Shown here piece by piece: positions 1 to 11,997 of a stretch of 64,000 nucleotides of DNA. The notes under the pieces were generated by a model that was given only the letters and a program-made list of their open reading frames with translations, was not told the DNA's origin and searched no databases. Made by a program: the position numbers and the translations under genes. How positions within the stretch are numbered: position 1 is the stretch's first letter; every line of letters begins with the position of its first letter. This DNA comes from Medicago truncatula (taxonomy: Eukaryota > Streptophyta > Magnoliopsida > Fabales > Fabaceae): positions 5,471,001 through 5,535,000 of the forward strand of contig NC_053047.1 of the NCBI RefSeq assembly GCF_003473485.1. The letters are read 5' to 3'.

Positions 1-782
1 TCATGACAAACAAGCAAAACTCACCACCTTAAGCAAGTTAACAGGAGTCTGCATCCTGACTAACGATGATTGATTACTCTTGAAACGAAAGTAGATGTTT
101 TATACCTATAACATGATTACTAAAAACACATTGAATGGATGAGAAACAGATCAACACCGAACATGACAGTCGCAACAGCAGTTGCAGTGGCTTCAAGGGA
201 CTACCGGTCAACATGATACTCTTTTTTCTTTCACTAGATTTCATTCCTTTCATTTGTATTTGATGTTGTTCGTTGTTTGTCCTGTAACAAGTTTCATTGA
301 GAAGAATAATGTCTCATCTATGGCCATGTTTGAAGTCTATGGCTATTTCCTCTATAAATATTTGTACATGATTTACTATCAATAACAACTCTGTAATTTG
401 TCTACCTAAGAAATACAATTACTACACATTTAGAGGGAAGAGGAAAAACAAACATGCATAGTTTTTTTGTATGTACAGTCTCATTCCTCCCATTGTACAT
501 TAATTAACTCATAACAATGTTAGAAAAGAATACACCTAATCCAATGTAATTGTCTAAAAAAATGAAAATAATATTTTTCCAATAGGAAAAATATCAATCT
601 ATTCATCCAATCCAATGATTATTTCCTGAAAAATCAGTTACAAAAGCTGCTTGCTTAAATTTCAGCAGCAAATCCAATGATCAAGTTGTAGGAGCATAAG
701 CTATTGTGTGCATATCCATTATCCAAAATCAACTCATCCCACAAAAGGAACTCAATTTACATAGTTTGGGACCATATCTTGG
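1..782. other. Flank downstream of the carrier gene
   Basis: This AT-rich stretch lies 3' of the minus-strand carrier gene and must include its 3' UTR, roughly the 200-300 bases below the stop at 783. No open frame resembling a known protein was seen; the short plus-strand frame at 182-385 has no recognisable content. The polyadenylation point could not be placed. Confidence 0.5.
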
Positions 783-1792
783 CTAATCAGTTGAAACAAT
801 ACCAGATTGCTGACCAAACGCTTCTTCATCTTTTGCGCATAGGCGCTCTGAGTGAACAGAAAATGAAATACAGTTAAAAACGAGTTAAAAATGTTAGCAT
901 ACATAAACGATAGTAATATACAGGAAGATTCAAAGTATGCTCGATTTGTTTACTGCCAATATCTTCATACAAACAAAATTATAAGTAAAAAAAAAAACTA
1001 TCTTCCAAAAGGTAAAGTATGGCAGATTATCTGAATATAAGGTTGAATTACACCTATCTGGCATGCATATAATTTTAAGCTGAATCACAATGTATAAACA
1101 TATCTCAGAACCACAAAACTGGGATGTGGTAATACAAAATCAAGAAATAACCAAGTCGATGATTATTTGAACTATTTCAATATTTGAATGCACCAGACAT
1201 GAGTTTTAATCAAATACTCACAAGTCAATAACTAAATTTAAAATAAATATTTGTTTGAATAGTTGAATGCACATAATAAGCAAACAAGCTTATGAACGCA
1301 GACAATATCTAATCAGAGAACAAGAATTCTTACTCAGATATTCGTAAGCCAGTATCATTGAAGTACCCCATGCTGACATGCTGACAAATCTTGGACCTAA
1401 TCCTCTATAGACACCTTTCCAACCATCCTCACTGATCAATTCTTTAACAACTTGTTTAACAGAGCTTTTCTTTCCATGTCCCATCACCTGTGGTGCAAGC
1501 CATTGAGTCAGAAAAAATTAGGAGTCGGTTGACGAGCTAAAGTAAATATAATTGGTATTACATAATAATAGTAGTAAATTACTTCAAATGTTTTCCATTG
1601 TAGTTGTCATTGCTTAATTTATTTCAAAGAGAGAGAACTTGTACAGTCACCAAATTTATACTGGGGCAATACATGATTTAGTGTCTGTGTTCATAATATC
1701 TAAAACTACTAAAAGATAATAGAAGAACATGCAGAGAAAGAGAAAGTGAGAAGAAAACTGCTGTCTACAGGGATATACAAGAGAGAGAGAGA

Positions 1793-1840
<48 letters not shown>

Positions 1841-4800
1841 AAGACTGAAAACAGTAAAAATATAACAACCAATAAGGTTATGAATACCTGTAACCGAGTC
1901 TTGATTGTATCCAACGGAGTTGTAATGCACGATGCAGTAGCACCAGCAATGATACCCCCTGCTGCCTGAACCAAAACAATCTTTGGCAGACTAGGAGTAC
2001 CTTTCTCAGATTTGACATCGTCTTCTAAGAATCTGCCAAAGAAACCAGTGAATATTCTCCTTAATACTGATAGCATGCATCTCTGATCTACTGAAATTTT
2101 ATTGCTCAGTTAATCATAAACCCACCAGTACAAAAATAATAGTTTAAAACGGAAAAAATAAAAAAATAAAAACTAATCTCGGGTAAATTTGGTTCAAGAT
2201 TTTGATAGGTTTTCTCAGTCAAATGTTTTTTCAACTTTCCTCAGTTCAACACAGGTACAAATTCATGTATTTCAAGCAGTGTAACTCAATCCTTTGAGGC
2301 TGAATAATCCATTACATGATCTGGCAAGGCTAAACTTCAAAATCTGTATTTGATTTTAGGCAGTTTTGCCATGTCCTTGGAATACAACGAAATCAGATAT
2401 ATGAGCTATTTCGGAAAGTTACATATATCATGTGTAACCTAACTGGTTAGTGGAGTACAAAGTTATACAGGACACCAGAAACGCCTACAATCTGATTAGC
2501 GGTGCTACATAGGTCAACAAACAAATGCTACAAATGGGATAATAACCTAATGGCCTAGCAGTAGATTAATAGACGGAATCTCTATAGACATTGCTTTTAT
2601 AATCATTTGATAATTGATACAATATAGAAACTAAAGGAAAAGGTAATACAAAAGCAACCTAAATTTAATACTCTTATTCATTTCATTACCATGTCTCACC
2701 TCCATAAGAAGCGTTGACTTGAGCCGTAACTTGCCCACCAAACAGCACTAGATGGCGAATAAGTCATGACAGATAGACCAAACTCACGGTATAACCCCCG
2801 AATTCCCTCAGACCTTATCAACTTACGAGCAACATCCAAGCCCCCACTATACTGGGCATGGCCTGAGTACCCTTGCACCATCAACTTTTGGCTAATCTGG
2901 AAATCATTCAATGTAAAGGTAATAAGCATATGAGAATTGATGAAGTTATAACATTTGGATAAGGTAGAAGATGAGAGAAGAGAAACTAAGAATAATATGA
3001 CATTAAATTCATATGGAGTTTTATGATGTGATGCAAAATACAAAGCTCTATATCAGTTGAGACTTGTAATCCTATTGTATGGATTAGCTGTTATGAAGGT
3101 CCGTCTAATATTCTTTTTTTATAAGGCATTGTGAGAGAGCTTCAGAAAAAATACAATTATCCGATATTTTTAAAAGAAAAATACATATATTTTATCAATC
3201 AGAAAATCAGCGGGCATAAAAATGAACATCATAAGGAATTTACTTGCCACGATTCAAGACAGGGAAAAACAAAAAGAATAAACATACTGATGAGAATATA
3301 TTTTTCTCATCTCATTTGAGCAGGTATTATCACCCATAAAGAAGCAACCGAGACAACATAGACCGAAAACGCTTGCTAGTAAAAACAGAATACCACCTTA
3401 TGTCTGCAAATAAAGCACATCAACGTACATCATTGCTTTCAGACCTTCAAAAAATTTGGATGCATAAGGTTTATTGAACTAAACATACCATTTTAATTAT
3501 TTTCCTCAACTATCAAACAGAAGGATACACTGCCAAACTCGAGCTTGAATCAAAATAAGGGTGCCAAATAGTGTTTGAAAGTAAAGATACAAGTTTTGCA
3601 GCTAAAATCACAAAGCACACATGAGAAAAAGTATCAGTGAATATATTTCAAATTCCAATATCTGACATAGTTAGAAACAGACTTAAAAGATTGTTTCCCA
3701 CATTGCACTGTCAAAATAACTAAATTAACAGCATATGACTAAAATGTACACAATATTCCATATGTAAGTATCATACAAAAGTACACAACCATCAACGAGT
3801 CCATTTTTTTTAACTTTCAAAGTGTAATAAAGGCAGTCAGAACAAATTATCGTACCACGTCAATTGGAACAAACACAGCTTGTGCACAGATCGACGATGT
3901 CATGCCACCAATGCCATTTGCTATGGCAGCCTGTGTAGTTTCAGATAGTTTAAATGGTTCAAGCATCTTGAAGGAAGCCGCCTTTGTGGTCTCCAAGGCA
4001 GTGAGAAATATGATTCTGGCAGGAATTGCTCCGGTGACGGCAATGCCAAACCCTTTATACAAACCACGAATGCCATCTGTCTTGAGTAATCCTTTCACAA
4101 CAGACAATGCACTTCTCTCTGCAGTATGGTTTGAAGCAACCTGCATCCTAGTCTTCACAACAGAGACAGGGTAGAGTGCCACAGTAACACCCGAAAAGAG
4201 TCCAGCTCCCACTACATAGTATTTTATTTTATCTAACCTACAGAAAACATACACGTGAACATAATAAGGATAAGGAGCTTCACAATGCTTAGTTCATTAT
4301 AAGCACTATAAAAAAAATGTTGATGGCAAGCCAATGCAATTCATTTTCAACCCCCACAAGATCTACCTTCCACAGATTATTTGAACATATAAGAATAAAA
4401 TAGAAAAAGGGAAGTGGGGCATCGAAAATTACACACACACGCACGCGAGCGCACACACAAATCTGAACTATTTCAATCAATCTTTTAATTGCGATTGTTA
4501 TTGCAGTTGCAATTACTTATGTAGAAAAAATTACGGAAAAAATATTAATAACAATCCCCACCAATATCTAGCTTCCACAGATGATTTGAACATATAAGAA
4601 TACATAAAAAAGAAGGGAGGCATCTATAATTATACACATAAACACAAAAATCAATGTTTTATCAACCGAACAAAACATCAATCCAGCAAAACCTACGTGG
4701 CACGATTTTGACTGTTTCAAACTGTCTGAACTGAGAAGAAACCACGATAACCAAACCGTAATAGTGACGGTTCACCATTCAACCAATTGAACCATACCAT

Positions 4801-5276
4801 TCGGCTCAATTTTTAAAATATCACTTAAAATTTTCACAATTTTCCGCCATAATTCACAGTTTAAAATCATATTCTCAATATAGTAAATAAAAAAATCCAA
4901 TAGCTATTCAAGAAGCTAGCCGCATTGAACTTCAACCTAGAATCTTGAACATAAGTGTATCTTCTTATTCACTAAAAAAAAAAAAAAACAATTATTACTA
5001 CTAATTACAACTACATTTCCACCTTATAATAACCATTATTAAATAGTTATTATTACCACTAATCACTACATTTTTTATGAGTCAACATATATATTTCTTT
5101 ATTTATTGTAATTTTTGTTCGATTTTTTTGACACATTCAGAAAAGCGTAATCTAATATAGAAGTAAAGAAAAAGAGAAAAAGAAAATTGAATTGCGAATT
5201 AAGAAAAAGATTGAAAAATTGAATGAAGAAAGGAAATAGCGTAATACCTGTCCCAGTTGATTTCGGGAGCAGCCAT
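783..5276 (-). CDS. Mitochondrial carrier protein, SLC25A44-like
   Basis: Six exons join as 5276-5248, 4237-3856, 2896-2700, 2032-1888, 1487-1334 and 847-783, giving 323 residues; all junctions are GT-AG and in frame. The protein has three tandem carrier repeats with signatures YPVSVVKTR, VPIDVISQK and TPLDTIKTR, the usual plan of six membrane helices in the inner mitochondrial membrane. The start MAAPEINWDR and the phrases ARIIFLTALETTK, TYSPSSAVWWASYGSSQR and AAGGIIAGATAS match the plant family of Arabidopsis At5g15640 (recalled), related to animal SLC25A44, a branched-chain amino acid carrier. The plant substrate is not established by the sequence. Only the third signature is canonical; the first has Ser for the acidic residue and the second has Ser for the basic one. 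Length is normal for the family. Confidence 0.93.
1778..1839. repeat. (AG)n microsatellite in carrier intron 4
   Basis: About 30 near-perfect AG repeats with a few GGA interruptions lie in the intron between the fourth and fifth carrier exons. On the minus strand it reads CT and sits upstream of the exon 5 acceptor. It creates Ser-Leu open frames that are artefacts. Confidence 0.95.
4345..4660. repeat. Direct duplication in carrier intron 1
   Basis: Two imperfect copies of about 115 bases, near 4345-4460 and 4548-4660, share CTTCCACAGAT, ATTTGAACATATAAGAATA and an AC-rich end. The first carries an AC/GC dinucleotide run at 4432-4457. Both are intronic; no function is apparent. Confidence 0.7.
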
Positions 5277-6000
5277 TGAAGAAGCGTGTGTTGAGATTTT
5301 GCAGGAAATTGAAGAGTTTATGAATTGAATTTGCGTGTTCAAGAAGAAGAAGAAGATGAAGAATTACTATTACTATTACTATTAAACCCTTGTTGTTATA
5401 CGGAAGAGAAGAAGAATGAAAGAAAAGAGAATATACTCCTTTTGTCTTTTTAAAGTAGTCCCTCAATTTTGAAAATAATTTTTTTTTTTTATGGAAATCA
5501 TACAAGTACTTTATAAATATTGATATAACCTCACATATATTGAGGATTGATATGACACTATGGAATTGAATATTTTAACGCGAAGGAATGGTTAATATTA
5601 CCCTTTCTTATTTTAACGCGAGGACATAAAAGACTATTACTCCTTCTCATTTTGGATCCAATTACTTTCTTTTTTAAAGTATTTGCGCTCGGTACCTTCA
5701 AGTACTCCAACCTTTAACCAAATATGAAAATGAGTGGAAGTCAAGGCATGATGGGATAGAAAATGTATACATTTTGCAAGATTTATAGACTTGGATTCCT
5801 TGATGTAGAAACTCCACGCTGTAGTGGATCTCAGCCGTATATTTTAGATTGGGCGGTTATGATTTCGAACACGTTTTCACACAGTAAAATGATCTCAACC
5901 ACTTATTTACAATCGAACGGACCTAATCAGTTACATCAAGATACATATTCCTGATGTAACCGTGGGATATCCATTTCCTATATTTATAGTGAACGAATGA
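5277..6000. other. Carrier promoter and intergenic spacer
   Basis: This holds the 5' UTR and promoter of the carrier gene. A GAA-rich run and a short ATT/ACT microsatellite (about 5366-5385) lie just above the start codon. A direct repeat of a motif with TTTTAACGCGA occurs near 5573 and 5611. No gene was recognised in it. Confidence 0.5.
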
Positions 6001-6312
6001 TTTAAGGAAAATGATGATTCATCATTATGGAAATGACCTCGCGCTCGATCTCATGTATTTTGTCCATTGCGACAATAGAAGCAATACAAGGAGAATTTTC
6101 CTCAATCCAAACAAAATCAATTGAAACTAAAGCAAACTTAGCTAGATAATGAGCAATAACGTTACAACTCTTCGCACATGAGAAACTAAAAACGAAGAAA
6201 ACAAACATCTAAGACTCTTACAATCATTAATCACCAAAACAAAGTAAGAACTATCATCGATAGGAAACTTCAAAGCCTTGACCACATCAAAAGAATCACC
6301 TTCCATTCACAT
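6000..6312 (-). mobile_element. LINE RNase H-domain remnant
   Basis: Reading the minus strand gives a decayed C-terminal RNase H domain of a plant non-LTR retrotransposon. An upstream piece reads EGDSFDVVKAL and DDSSYFVLVINDCKSL. After a frame change it continues as CNVIAHYLAKFALVSIDFVW and IEENSPCIASIV. The His-x-Leu-Ala motif (AHYLAKFAL) is typical of the last helix of these domains. It is frameshifted and incomplete, so it is a fossil and not a gene. Confidence 0.65.
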
Positions 6313-6681
6313 AGCTTCTCATTTCCTTCCTCATTTTACCACATAGTAATAGTTTCAAATTTGTCAAAAAAAAATATTGATAATAGTAATAATTCCATTG
6401 ACAATCAAATCAATACAAATAGTTTTCCATCAACTGGAAAAATGATTTTGTTTTTACTCGAGGTAGTTAAAATATCTGTTTATTTTACATGCATGTATAT
6501 GTTAAGCTACTCGCTGAATGCCTATGGCGGTTTTTAAGAGCAAATACAGATTTTTTTTCCAAGGATCAATGTCTTAAACTGTTTGCCACTATTTCTTTGT
6601 ACAATGAACACAATGAGGTTGGTATCTAGTATCATCTCATGTAAGGGTGCGAATAGACCAGACCGTCTGACAATGATTTAC

Positions 6682-9600
6682 TCATTCATTAGGCAACCAT
6701 GGATAAGCATCAGGTGGTGGCATCACACAGTTGTCGCCATTGAAATAAATCCTCCGGGGAAAAGCCCAACCTTTATCGAAAGTAAAACTCTTATCCTTTC
6801 GGAAAATTAGCTCTAATTGTACATTACCAGTAGGACCGGCTTGCATGAGTAAATCATTGTAAAGTTTAACTCCCCAAATCATTGTTGCATCATCTGTTAA
6901 ATGAGACATAATGTTCACACAGTGATTAGGATGAAATTTTAGAATATCACAGAAATTTACTACTCATGAAATTTGAAAATCCCTTCATAATCTTAGGGTT
7001 TGTGTATCTACCGATATAAGTACTTGTGAGACTGTTTGATAGAGCTTACGAAAATAGTTTATGGCCTATCTATAAGTTGTATTCAACTTATCTTCATTAG
7101 CTGTCCAACATAGTTTATAGCATACACAAAAAAAATAACTATGTTATCTTTTGTTATATAAATAGCTTGTACATAATCACTTAGTGATAATTGTGTGATA
7201 AGAGTTTATGTGTTTAACTAAGTTGTTTATCCAACAGGACCTAAGAATAGTTGTCAGGTATACTATTAATAACTACACTTGACCTAAAGCTGTACACTAT
7301 ATTCAATTAAGTAGAAGAAACATCGATGCGTATTTTATGTCAATAATAAGATAGCAAATCTTTGAAAATCTTACACAAACTTACTTATTGATTTGTAGTT
7401 GAAACTGGAAAGTTGAGTCAGATTGTAAAAGTTTGGATGCTGAACAACCAAGTTCCAATCTGAGTAATTCATCCTGTAATTTAAATTAGTAATAGTGACC
7501 TTTACGCGCCAATACTCCTTGTCATTAAGATTAATGTGCCAGTGAACTTGGATAGGACACATATGACTAGTACATTGAACCAAAGGCATGGTACTATTCG
7601 TTGGAAAGCTGTTTGCAACCGAGGCCAAATTCGGCGCACTTGGACTGTAACCACACAGAAAAAGGAAATGTGTGAGTGTATAATGTTAATTTCGAGTAAA
7701 TAGACATTTTAGTCATTGAAATTGTAAGGGTCAGTCAATTCAATCCCTCAAATTTGTGAAATAGCAATTTAGTCCCTTTACAATTTCAAGGACTAAAATA
7801 TATAATATCAAATTTGAGGGAGTTAATTCACCGACCCGTTTAGAAGAAAATCATATATCAAAAGTAGTGAAATCTTACTCTATACAGGTTCCTGATTGAG
7901 CTGAGTTGCCCTGGCAGCCGCATGAACATGTTGGGCAGGGTACAATAGTATCATTATAGAATGATGAGAGAGCGACACAACAAGTTGGAGTTTTCGGAGC
8001 TAGAAATTGTGAATATGTGCATCTCACATTCCATGTCACTGAAAAAATCAGAGTAATGTTAAGGTCTTAGTAAATCATAATATCTTGCTGATAGGGAGAA
8101 AAAAAAAAACTATGCTCAAGGACCGGTTTTAAACTTAATCTTAAAAATGATAAAATGATTACTGTAGTATCAAATTTTGGTATTAACAATTCAACAATCG
8201 TCGGCTATACAACTCATCTTCAAAATTTGGTTTAAGTAACAGGAGGATCAGAAAGAAATTAGTGTCATAAACACTAATTTGAGCTTATCTGCTAGCATGA
8301 ACATTTATGAGACTATTTGGAAGAGCTTATGAAAAACCTTATGACTTCTTCATAAGTTGTTTTCAGCCTTTTACATAAGCCCTCCGGGATATATGGAAAC
8401 AACTTATAGCTCATATGAAAAAAAATTGTCTTTATATTCTTTTATTATATAAATACTGTATACATAAGTACTTAGCACTTATGCTATAAGCGATTAATTG
8501 CATTGTTTATCCAAACATGACCTAGAAAATTATACTGAAAACTTAGGAAATGAACATAAGAGATGATTAACTTACTAAGTGCTTGAGTCACTCTACTTTT
8601 GTCTGGTGTTATGAATCTAGTAGGTTTCACAATTTTTGCTGGCCCACATGTATAACCTGGTCCAGGTGCTTTCAAGGTGAAATTTTTCGGCAGTTTGACA
8701 GTTTTGTTAGTTGTACCAGCTCTATCGACGCTGACTTGAAATGCTGAAACCGCATTTATTGGATCCTGTTCCCATGAGCTAAGAACACCGCCTCTGCAAC
8801 AATTTGCAATTTGTTGATTATTAGGCGTCCCTGGAAGTAAGTCTATGACTGTTGGATGTTTTTTACAGCAATGTGGGATGGTTCCTTTAAAATTTGAACA
8901 ATCTCCTAGTTCAGTTGTCTGACCTCCCACGATGGCCCATATTACCTCGTTATTTGCCCAATTCCAGCCTAATGACCATCCAGGTGCCGATATATGACGA
9001 TAACGTTGGAAGTTGTTCATTGTAACAACAGCCTGTTAGACAAAGAGGAAACTTGTTAGCAGTAGATATCGAACCTTAGACCTTCTACATAATACTCCTT
9101 TAGTGTCCCAACACGTACTGGACTACACCTTTGGAGAGAATCACATTTCAATATATTATCATAGTGAAAACAAGTTCAATAAAGTAATATAATGATGTAA
9201 TGAGATGGTACAATACAATTTGCCGTTTTTGTAAACCTTTATATGCACTATAATATGGTTGGTTATTAGACTCAATAAATAAACTCGTTTACTTATAAGA
9301 TTTTATTCAATTATGTTACAATTTTAATTGTAAATACACACTTGAAAAAGCTATAATAGTTGCCCTAAAATCAAGGTGTGTATCATATGTTTTTGCCCGA
9401 TTTGATGATTGAATGAGAGAAGAGATGTTGATAAAATAGTCGATTTGTTTTCTGTTGAAGGGGTGCGTGCTATTCTGGAAACTCCCTTATTTGGCTCGAT
9501 TCAGGAAGACAAAGTGTTGTGGCAAGAGAAGCGCAATGGTCTATACTCGGTGAAGACCGGATACCGTATTGCTGTGTGGGGAATCGTACCATTGTATCAA

Positions 9601-11755
9601 TATCATGTGCCTGGTGAGTGGAATAAGCTGTGGAAAGTTAATGCACCGCATAAGGCTCGCAATTTGCTATGGCGGATCTGTCATGGCTGTGTTCCAACGC
9701 GAGCTAAGTTGGTTCAACTACATGGTTCAACAACAGTTTGGGAGAGCTGATTTTTAGTATCTGCAGCAAGGAAAGTGCAGACACAGCAGGGAGGTTTGCA
9801 ATTCTGTTATGGCATATTTGGTCCGCCCGTAATGACCTGTTTTGGAACGAGGTCCCTGCGTCGTCATCCGACATAGGGAGGAAGGCATTGAGCAGCTGGC
9901 AGTAATGGAAAGAAGTCAGAACTGTGCAGGATTTGAATCACTCTGCAGGGGCAAGTTTGGGTGCGCAACAGCGTTGGGAGAGGCCGAGCTTCAGATGGCT
10001 GAAATGCAACGTTGATACGGCATTTCATAGAGCTGATGGTACAGCTGCTACTGTATGTTGTGTTCACGACACTGAGAGCACGTTTGTGCTAGCCCAAACG
10101 ACGTGGAAACATGCTCAGTGGACGGTTCTTCAGGATGAAGCATTGGTGTTCATGGAAGCAATTCGGTTGGTTGGATATGCATCAAGGGTGGAGAAAGATG
10201 ATTTTTTGAGACGGATTCCCATACTCTAGTGGACTGTATTTCTTCCCACAGATTTGGAGCTTCTGAGTTTTATGTCATAGTTTCTAATATTATTTCTATG
10301 TTAGCTTCACATTCCGACTTTGACATAAAGTTTGCTAGGCGACAAGCGAACATGGTTGCTCATACACTTGCTAGGGCGGCATATTCTTGGTCTAGTCACC
10401 ATGTTTTTGAGATTTGTCCTCCTTGTACTAAACCTCTTTTAACCAATGATATCAGTTAAGTTGGTTTCGGTAAAAAAAAAAAAAGTGTGAGCTAAAATTC
10501 AAACCCTACCACTTTCCTAATTCTGTTTTCAAAGTAAGAATAGATGCATAACACATTGTGAGCAACTGGTGTGAACATGCAGCTCCATCACAAAAATGTG
10601 TTCCATTAAATAGTAAAATGTTACTAAATATTAATATTAATAGGTGATAGAGTAAATCAATGTACTCACAACATAACCATCAGGTGTCCAACTTATAATA
10701 TTCCATTTGATTGTGATATTTCCATGTGGGTCAAGCGGATCATAAGCTTCCGAAAGAAAAAACATAGACAAATTGAAGTGATTAAGTGTAAATTAACATG
10801 AAGGAAATAAAGTAATCAAGAAATAAAGTATACTGCAAATTAAACAGCAAAGCAATGAACGATGGAAAGTACAATATAAATTGTGTGCGACACAAAGTTT
10901 CTGGACTTTCTATGGTAAAGAACAGAGAAAATAAACAAGCAAATATTTTGTTCAAGTCAATGACCTGTTTATAAAATTAAACCACCTTTTATGTTACACA
11001 ACCCGACCATAATTGTGGTCACATTTCAGCGCGATTCTCTATAATATCAAAGATTGTGACGTGACAGCACATGTTCCTGCAACTATTACCGCAATCATTA
11101 TATGAAATTAAACCACCTTTTATGCTACACAACCCGACCGTAATTGTGGTCACATTTCAGCGCGATTCTTTATATATCAAAGATTGTGACGTGACTGTAC
11201 ATGTTACTGCAACTATTACCGCGATCATTATTTAAAACTTTGACCTTAGGTTTGTGGAGACATGTGGGGCATCCCTAACAATGGCCACAGAATTTTTCGC
11301 TTTTGCTAACAAATACACACTAAAAAGATGTGGTGAACTGGGTTCGAACTCATGACTTCACATAAAATGTCTTCACAACCAAATCCCTAGGATGCATGAA
11401 ATCGCAATTACAATTGATCCTTTTCCACCACATTTTGAACAGCATGAAAGAACAAAACTTTTCCTCAATCTCATAACAAACACTAAGGTGCACATTCACA
11501 CCATTAAAATAAAAACACGCACAAAAAAAATATATAATTGGTTCCAAAAGAGATTAAAACAGGACGACCCCATGAATAAAAAACACAGAAGGAATAAAAA
11601 GTTCAAAATCTTAATGAAAATAAAAAATTCAGCATTACATAAAATATAAGAAGAAGAAAGCATGAAAAATAAGAACCTGTTGAAGTGTAAAACAACGTAA
11701 ACAATAGGAACAAAAGCATGCATGGACAATGTTTAAGGAAAGGGATGAACAACAT
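6682..11755 (-). CDS. COBRA-like protein, C-terminally truncated copy
   Basis: Six exons join as 11755-11677, 10746-10670, 9032-8576, 8038-7879, 7644-7385 and 6893-6682 and read 414 residues. COBRA proteins are GPI-anchored and help orient cellulose at the cell surface. Seen are a signal peptide (MLFIPFLKHC start), AYDPLDPHGNITIKW, the Cys-rich centre with CCVALSS, and WAFPRRIYFNGDNC near the end. Three lesions separate it from its inverted partner at 16016-19783. The exon 2 acceptor CAG is CGG, so the model uses the AG three bases later. Eighteen bases are missing at the end of exon 5. The reading stops at PWLPNE, so the hydrophobic GPI signal is lost. If expressed, the product would be secreted without an anchor; it may be a young pseudogene. 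Confidence 0.8.
6995..7246. mobile_element. CATAAGC-type MITE in COBRA intron 5 (minus copy)
   Basis: About 250 bases rich in CATAAGC, AGCTTAT and CTATAAG motifs, able to fold on themselves and ending near ATCCAACAGGACCTAAG. The partner gene has a copy in the same intron at 19128-19411, so insertion came before the gene duplication. Boundaries are approximate. Confidence 0.7.
7695..7855. repeat. Intron 4 repeat with TAGTCCCT arms
   Basis: An imperfect inverted repeat built from segments like CCCTCAAATTTG, ATTTAGTCCC and ACAATTTCAAGGACTAAA. The matching intron of the partner gene holds the same element at about 18520-18665. It looks like a common plant MITE. Confidence 0.6.
8265..8523. mobile_element. 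CATAAGC-type MITE in COBRA intron 3 (minus copy)
   Basis: Same family as the element in intron 5, running from about AATTTGAGCTTATC to ATCCAAACATGACC. The partner gene has the counterpart at 17808-18097. Its presence in both copies dates it before the inverted duplication. Confidence 0.7.
9376..10485 (+). mobile_element. 5'-truncated LINE inserted in COBRA intron 2
   Basis: The plus strand encodes the end of a non-LTR retrotransposon polyprotein. First comes a zf-RVT domain (KLWKVNAPHKARNLLWRICH, 9610-9690), then a linker typical of these proteins (LWHIWSARNDLFWN, about 9808-9850). An RNase H domain follows (WLKCNVDTAFHRADG, then DEALVFMEAIRL), with its last helix KFARRQANMVAHTLARAA at 10329-10382. 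A run of 13 A at 10472-10484 ends it. Frameshifts and a stop near 9748 break it. It is antisense to the host gene, and the same intron of the partner gene is only about 150 bases long. Imperfect flanks (CCCTAAAATCAAG and GCTAAAATTCAAA) may be the target duplication. Confidence 0.85.
10971..11232. repeat. Two-copy 131-bp tandem duplication in intron 1
   Basis: Two adjacent copies with a period of 131 bases start near 10971 and 11102; both contain AAATTAAACCACCTTTTATG, ACACAACCCGACC and CATTTCAGCGCGATTCT. The unit resembles part of a MITE family ending in TTTAAAAC that recurs in the window. It is absent as a duplicate from the partner gene's intron 1. Confidence 0.85.
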
Positions 11756-11997
11756 TGTTTTTGTTTTTGTCGGAGTTGTGACAGTATCTCTCACACACAA
11801 ACAGTTTACAGGATGAGAATTGTTGTCTGATCAGAACACTGGAAGTCAAAGAATCAAACAAACAATAAATAAATATATTTTTTACATATATAAATAAGTT
11901 TAATATATAAATGGTTAATAGATTTGTCAAAAAAATAAATAAATGGTTAATAGATGTTTACGTTTGTCATTTGAGCCAGATTTGATTTAGCACATGT
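11756..11997. promoter_or_regulatory. Upstream region of the truncated COBRA copy
   Basis: The first tens of bases above the start (for example GACAGTATCTCTCACACA on the plus strand) match the 5' UTR of the partner gene in inverted orientation, so part of the leader was duplicated. Homology then fades. No clear TATA box was placed. Confidence 0.45.

Noticed and set aside
1656-2076. Ser/Leu-rich small proteins
   Set aside because: These frames are translations of the AG microsatellite in an intron.
6682-11755. Calling the truncated COBRA copy a dead pseudogene outright
   Set aside because: With the alternative exon 2 acceptor the 414-residue frame is intact, so loss of function cannot be assumed without expression data.
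11350-11930. Several short frames around the first exon of the truncated COBRA copy
   Set aside because: They read through the true exon or its intron; only 11677-11755 fits the gene model.
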